From an uncultured Collinsella sp. (lineage in GTDB: Bacteria; Actinomycetota; Coriobacteriia; Coriobacteriales; Coriobacteriaceae): 5,542 nucleotides of DNA. The notes under the pieces are model-generated. The model made no database searches. It was given only the letters and a program-made list of their open reading frames with translations, and was not told the origin of the DNA. The DNA is taken from NCBI GenBank assembly GCA_900555745.1, contig USMH01000077.1:1-5542 (forward strand). The letters are read 5' to 3'. The position numbers and the translations under genes were made by a program. Position 1 is the stretch's first letter; every line of letters starts with the position of its first letter. Shown one piece after another: positions 5,176-5,542 of the stretch.

Positions 5176-5542
5176 TCAGTCCTCTCTCGTAATCGCGGCA
5201 ACCGTCGCCCCGCAAAATGCAATTAAATCATCGGGTGCAAGCTCGAGCTGATAACCACGCTTGCCTCCCGAAATAAAAATGGTATCCCAAAGGACACACG
5301 TCTCATCAATGAGCGTCCGGTAGCGTTTTTTCATACCGACCGGGCTGCAGCCGCCGCGAACGTAGCCAGTCGCCGCAAGCAAATCCTTCACATGCATCAT
5401 GGCCAAGGACTTCTCCCCCGCGGCACGCGCGGCGGACTTTAGATCGAGCTCGTCGGCAACAGGGATGCAGCACACGACATAGTCGTTGGACGGTGTCACA
5501 CAGACCAAAGTCTTAAATCCTTGACCGGGCTCCTCGCCAAGC
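5176..5542 (-). CDS. ybaK: Cys-tRNA(Pro) deacylase, YbaK/EbsC family, 5' end outside window
   Basis: YbaK enzymes hydrolyse cysteine mischarged on tRNA(Pro), acting in trans with prolyl-tRNA synthetase to protect translation fidelity. The frame remains open to the window edge, giving about 122 residues of a family that is normally about 155-165 long; the first third or so is missing. The visible part aligns throughout with E. coli YbaK. FKTLV carries the conserved lysine equivalent to K46. It is followed by PVADELDLKSAARAAG, TGYVRGGCSPVGMKKR, the DET segment, FISGGKRGYQLELAPDDL and a C-terminal AAITRED. A TTG at 5508 is an internal leucine, not the start, because homology continues upstream of it. 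The stop is 3 nt before murJ. A generic aminoacyl-tRNA deacylase of the same fold is the alternative, but the SGGKRG and GGCSPVG motifs favour YbaK proper. Confidence 0.93.
   Translation of the reverse strand, partial: LGEEPGQGFKTLVCVTPSNDYVVCCIPVADELDLKSAARAAGEKSLAMMHVKDLLAATGYVRGGCSPVGMKKRYRTLIDETCVLWDTIFISGGKRGYQLELAPDDLIAFCGATVAAITRED
5180..5187 (-). promoter_or_regulatory. murJ: Ribosome binding site of murJ within the end of ybaK
   Basis: On the minus strand AGAGAGGA lies 7 nt before the murJ ATG and overlaps the last codons of ybaK. It selects the ATG at 5172, and with it the long hydrophilic N-terminal tail. The arrangement suggests translational coupling to ybaK. Confidence 0.8.

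Noticed and set aside
5176..5508. Short protein starting at the TTG at 5508
   Set aside because: The YbaK homology continues upstream through the conserved FKTLV segment to the window edge, so the TTG is an internal leucine codon of a truncated gene.

Overview
This is a GC-rich bacterial window in which every gene that can be supported lies on the minus strand. Read in the direction of transcription, from right to left, the order is ybaK (5' end missing) -> murJ -> uvrC -> a 364-bp non-coding gap -> a peptide-type ABC transporter substrate-binding lipoprotein (3' end missing). The protein styles point to an actinobacterial gut anaerobe of the class Coriobacteriia, most likely Collinsella or a close relative. 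The basis is a Tat-type lipoprotein signal on a family 5 solute-binding protein, a MurJ without the mycobacterial kinase-like tail, and GC-rich codon use. This placement is inference; no 16S or other marker is present.

Right part (5176-5542): the C-terminal portion of a YbaK-type Cys-tRNA(Pro) deacylase. Its stop lies 3 nt before the murJ start, and the murJ ribosome binding site lies inside the end of ybaK. Centre right (3490-5172): murJ, the lipid II flippase of peptidoglycan synthesis. Centre (1543-3489): uvrC, the dual-incision nuclease subunit of nucleotide excision repair. The murJ stop codon and the first possible uvrC start are adjacent codons in the same frame, so the three genes form a tight, probably translationally coupled operon. 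They share expression rather than a pathway: translation quality control, envelope synthesis and DNA repair.

Gap (1179-1542): AT-richer next to uvrC and unusually rich in inverted repeats. The main item is an 83-nt element at 1297-1379 that folds on paper into a three-way junction. An 11-bp perfect outer stem encloses a 9-bp perfect hairpin and a 9-bp hairpin with one bulge, joined by 7-, 1- and 7-nt linkers. Promoter-like sequences, an 11-bp palindrome at a predicted transcription start, and a hairpin that would cover the ribosome binding site lie between it and the lipoprotein gene. It matches no riboswitch, tRNA or named repeat I recognise.

Left part (1-1178): the first 392 codons of the solute-binding protein. 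Strongly biased codon use and a clear ribosome binding site suggest high expression under control of the gap region.

I see no mobile element gene, CRISPR array, phage gene, rRNA or tRNA. Two very long plus-strand open frames (162-1196 and 1954-5109) are antisense shadows. The best leads are the structured element, the altered cysteine set of UvrC, and the in-frame murJ/uvrC junction.
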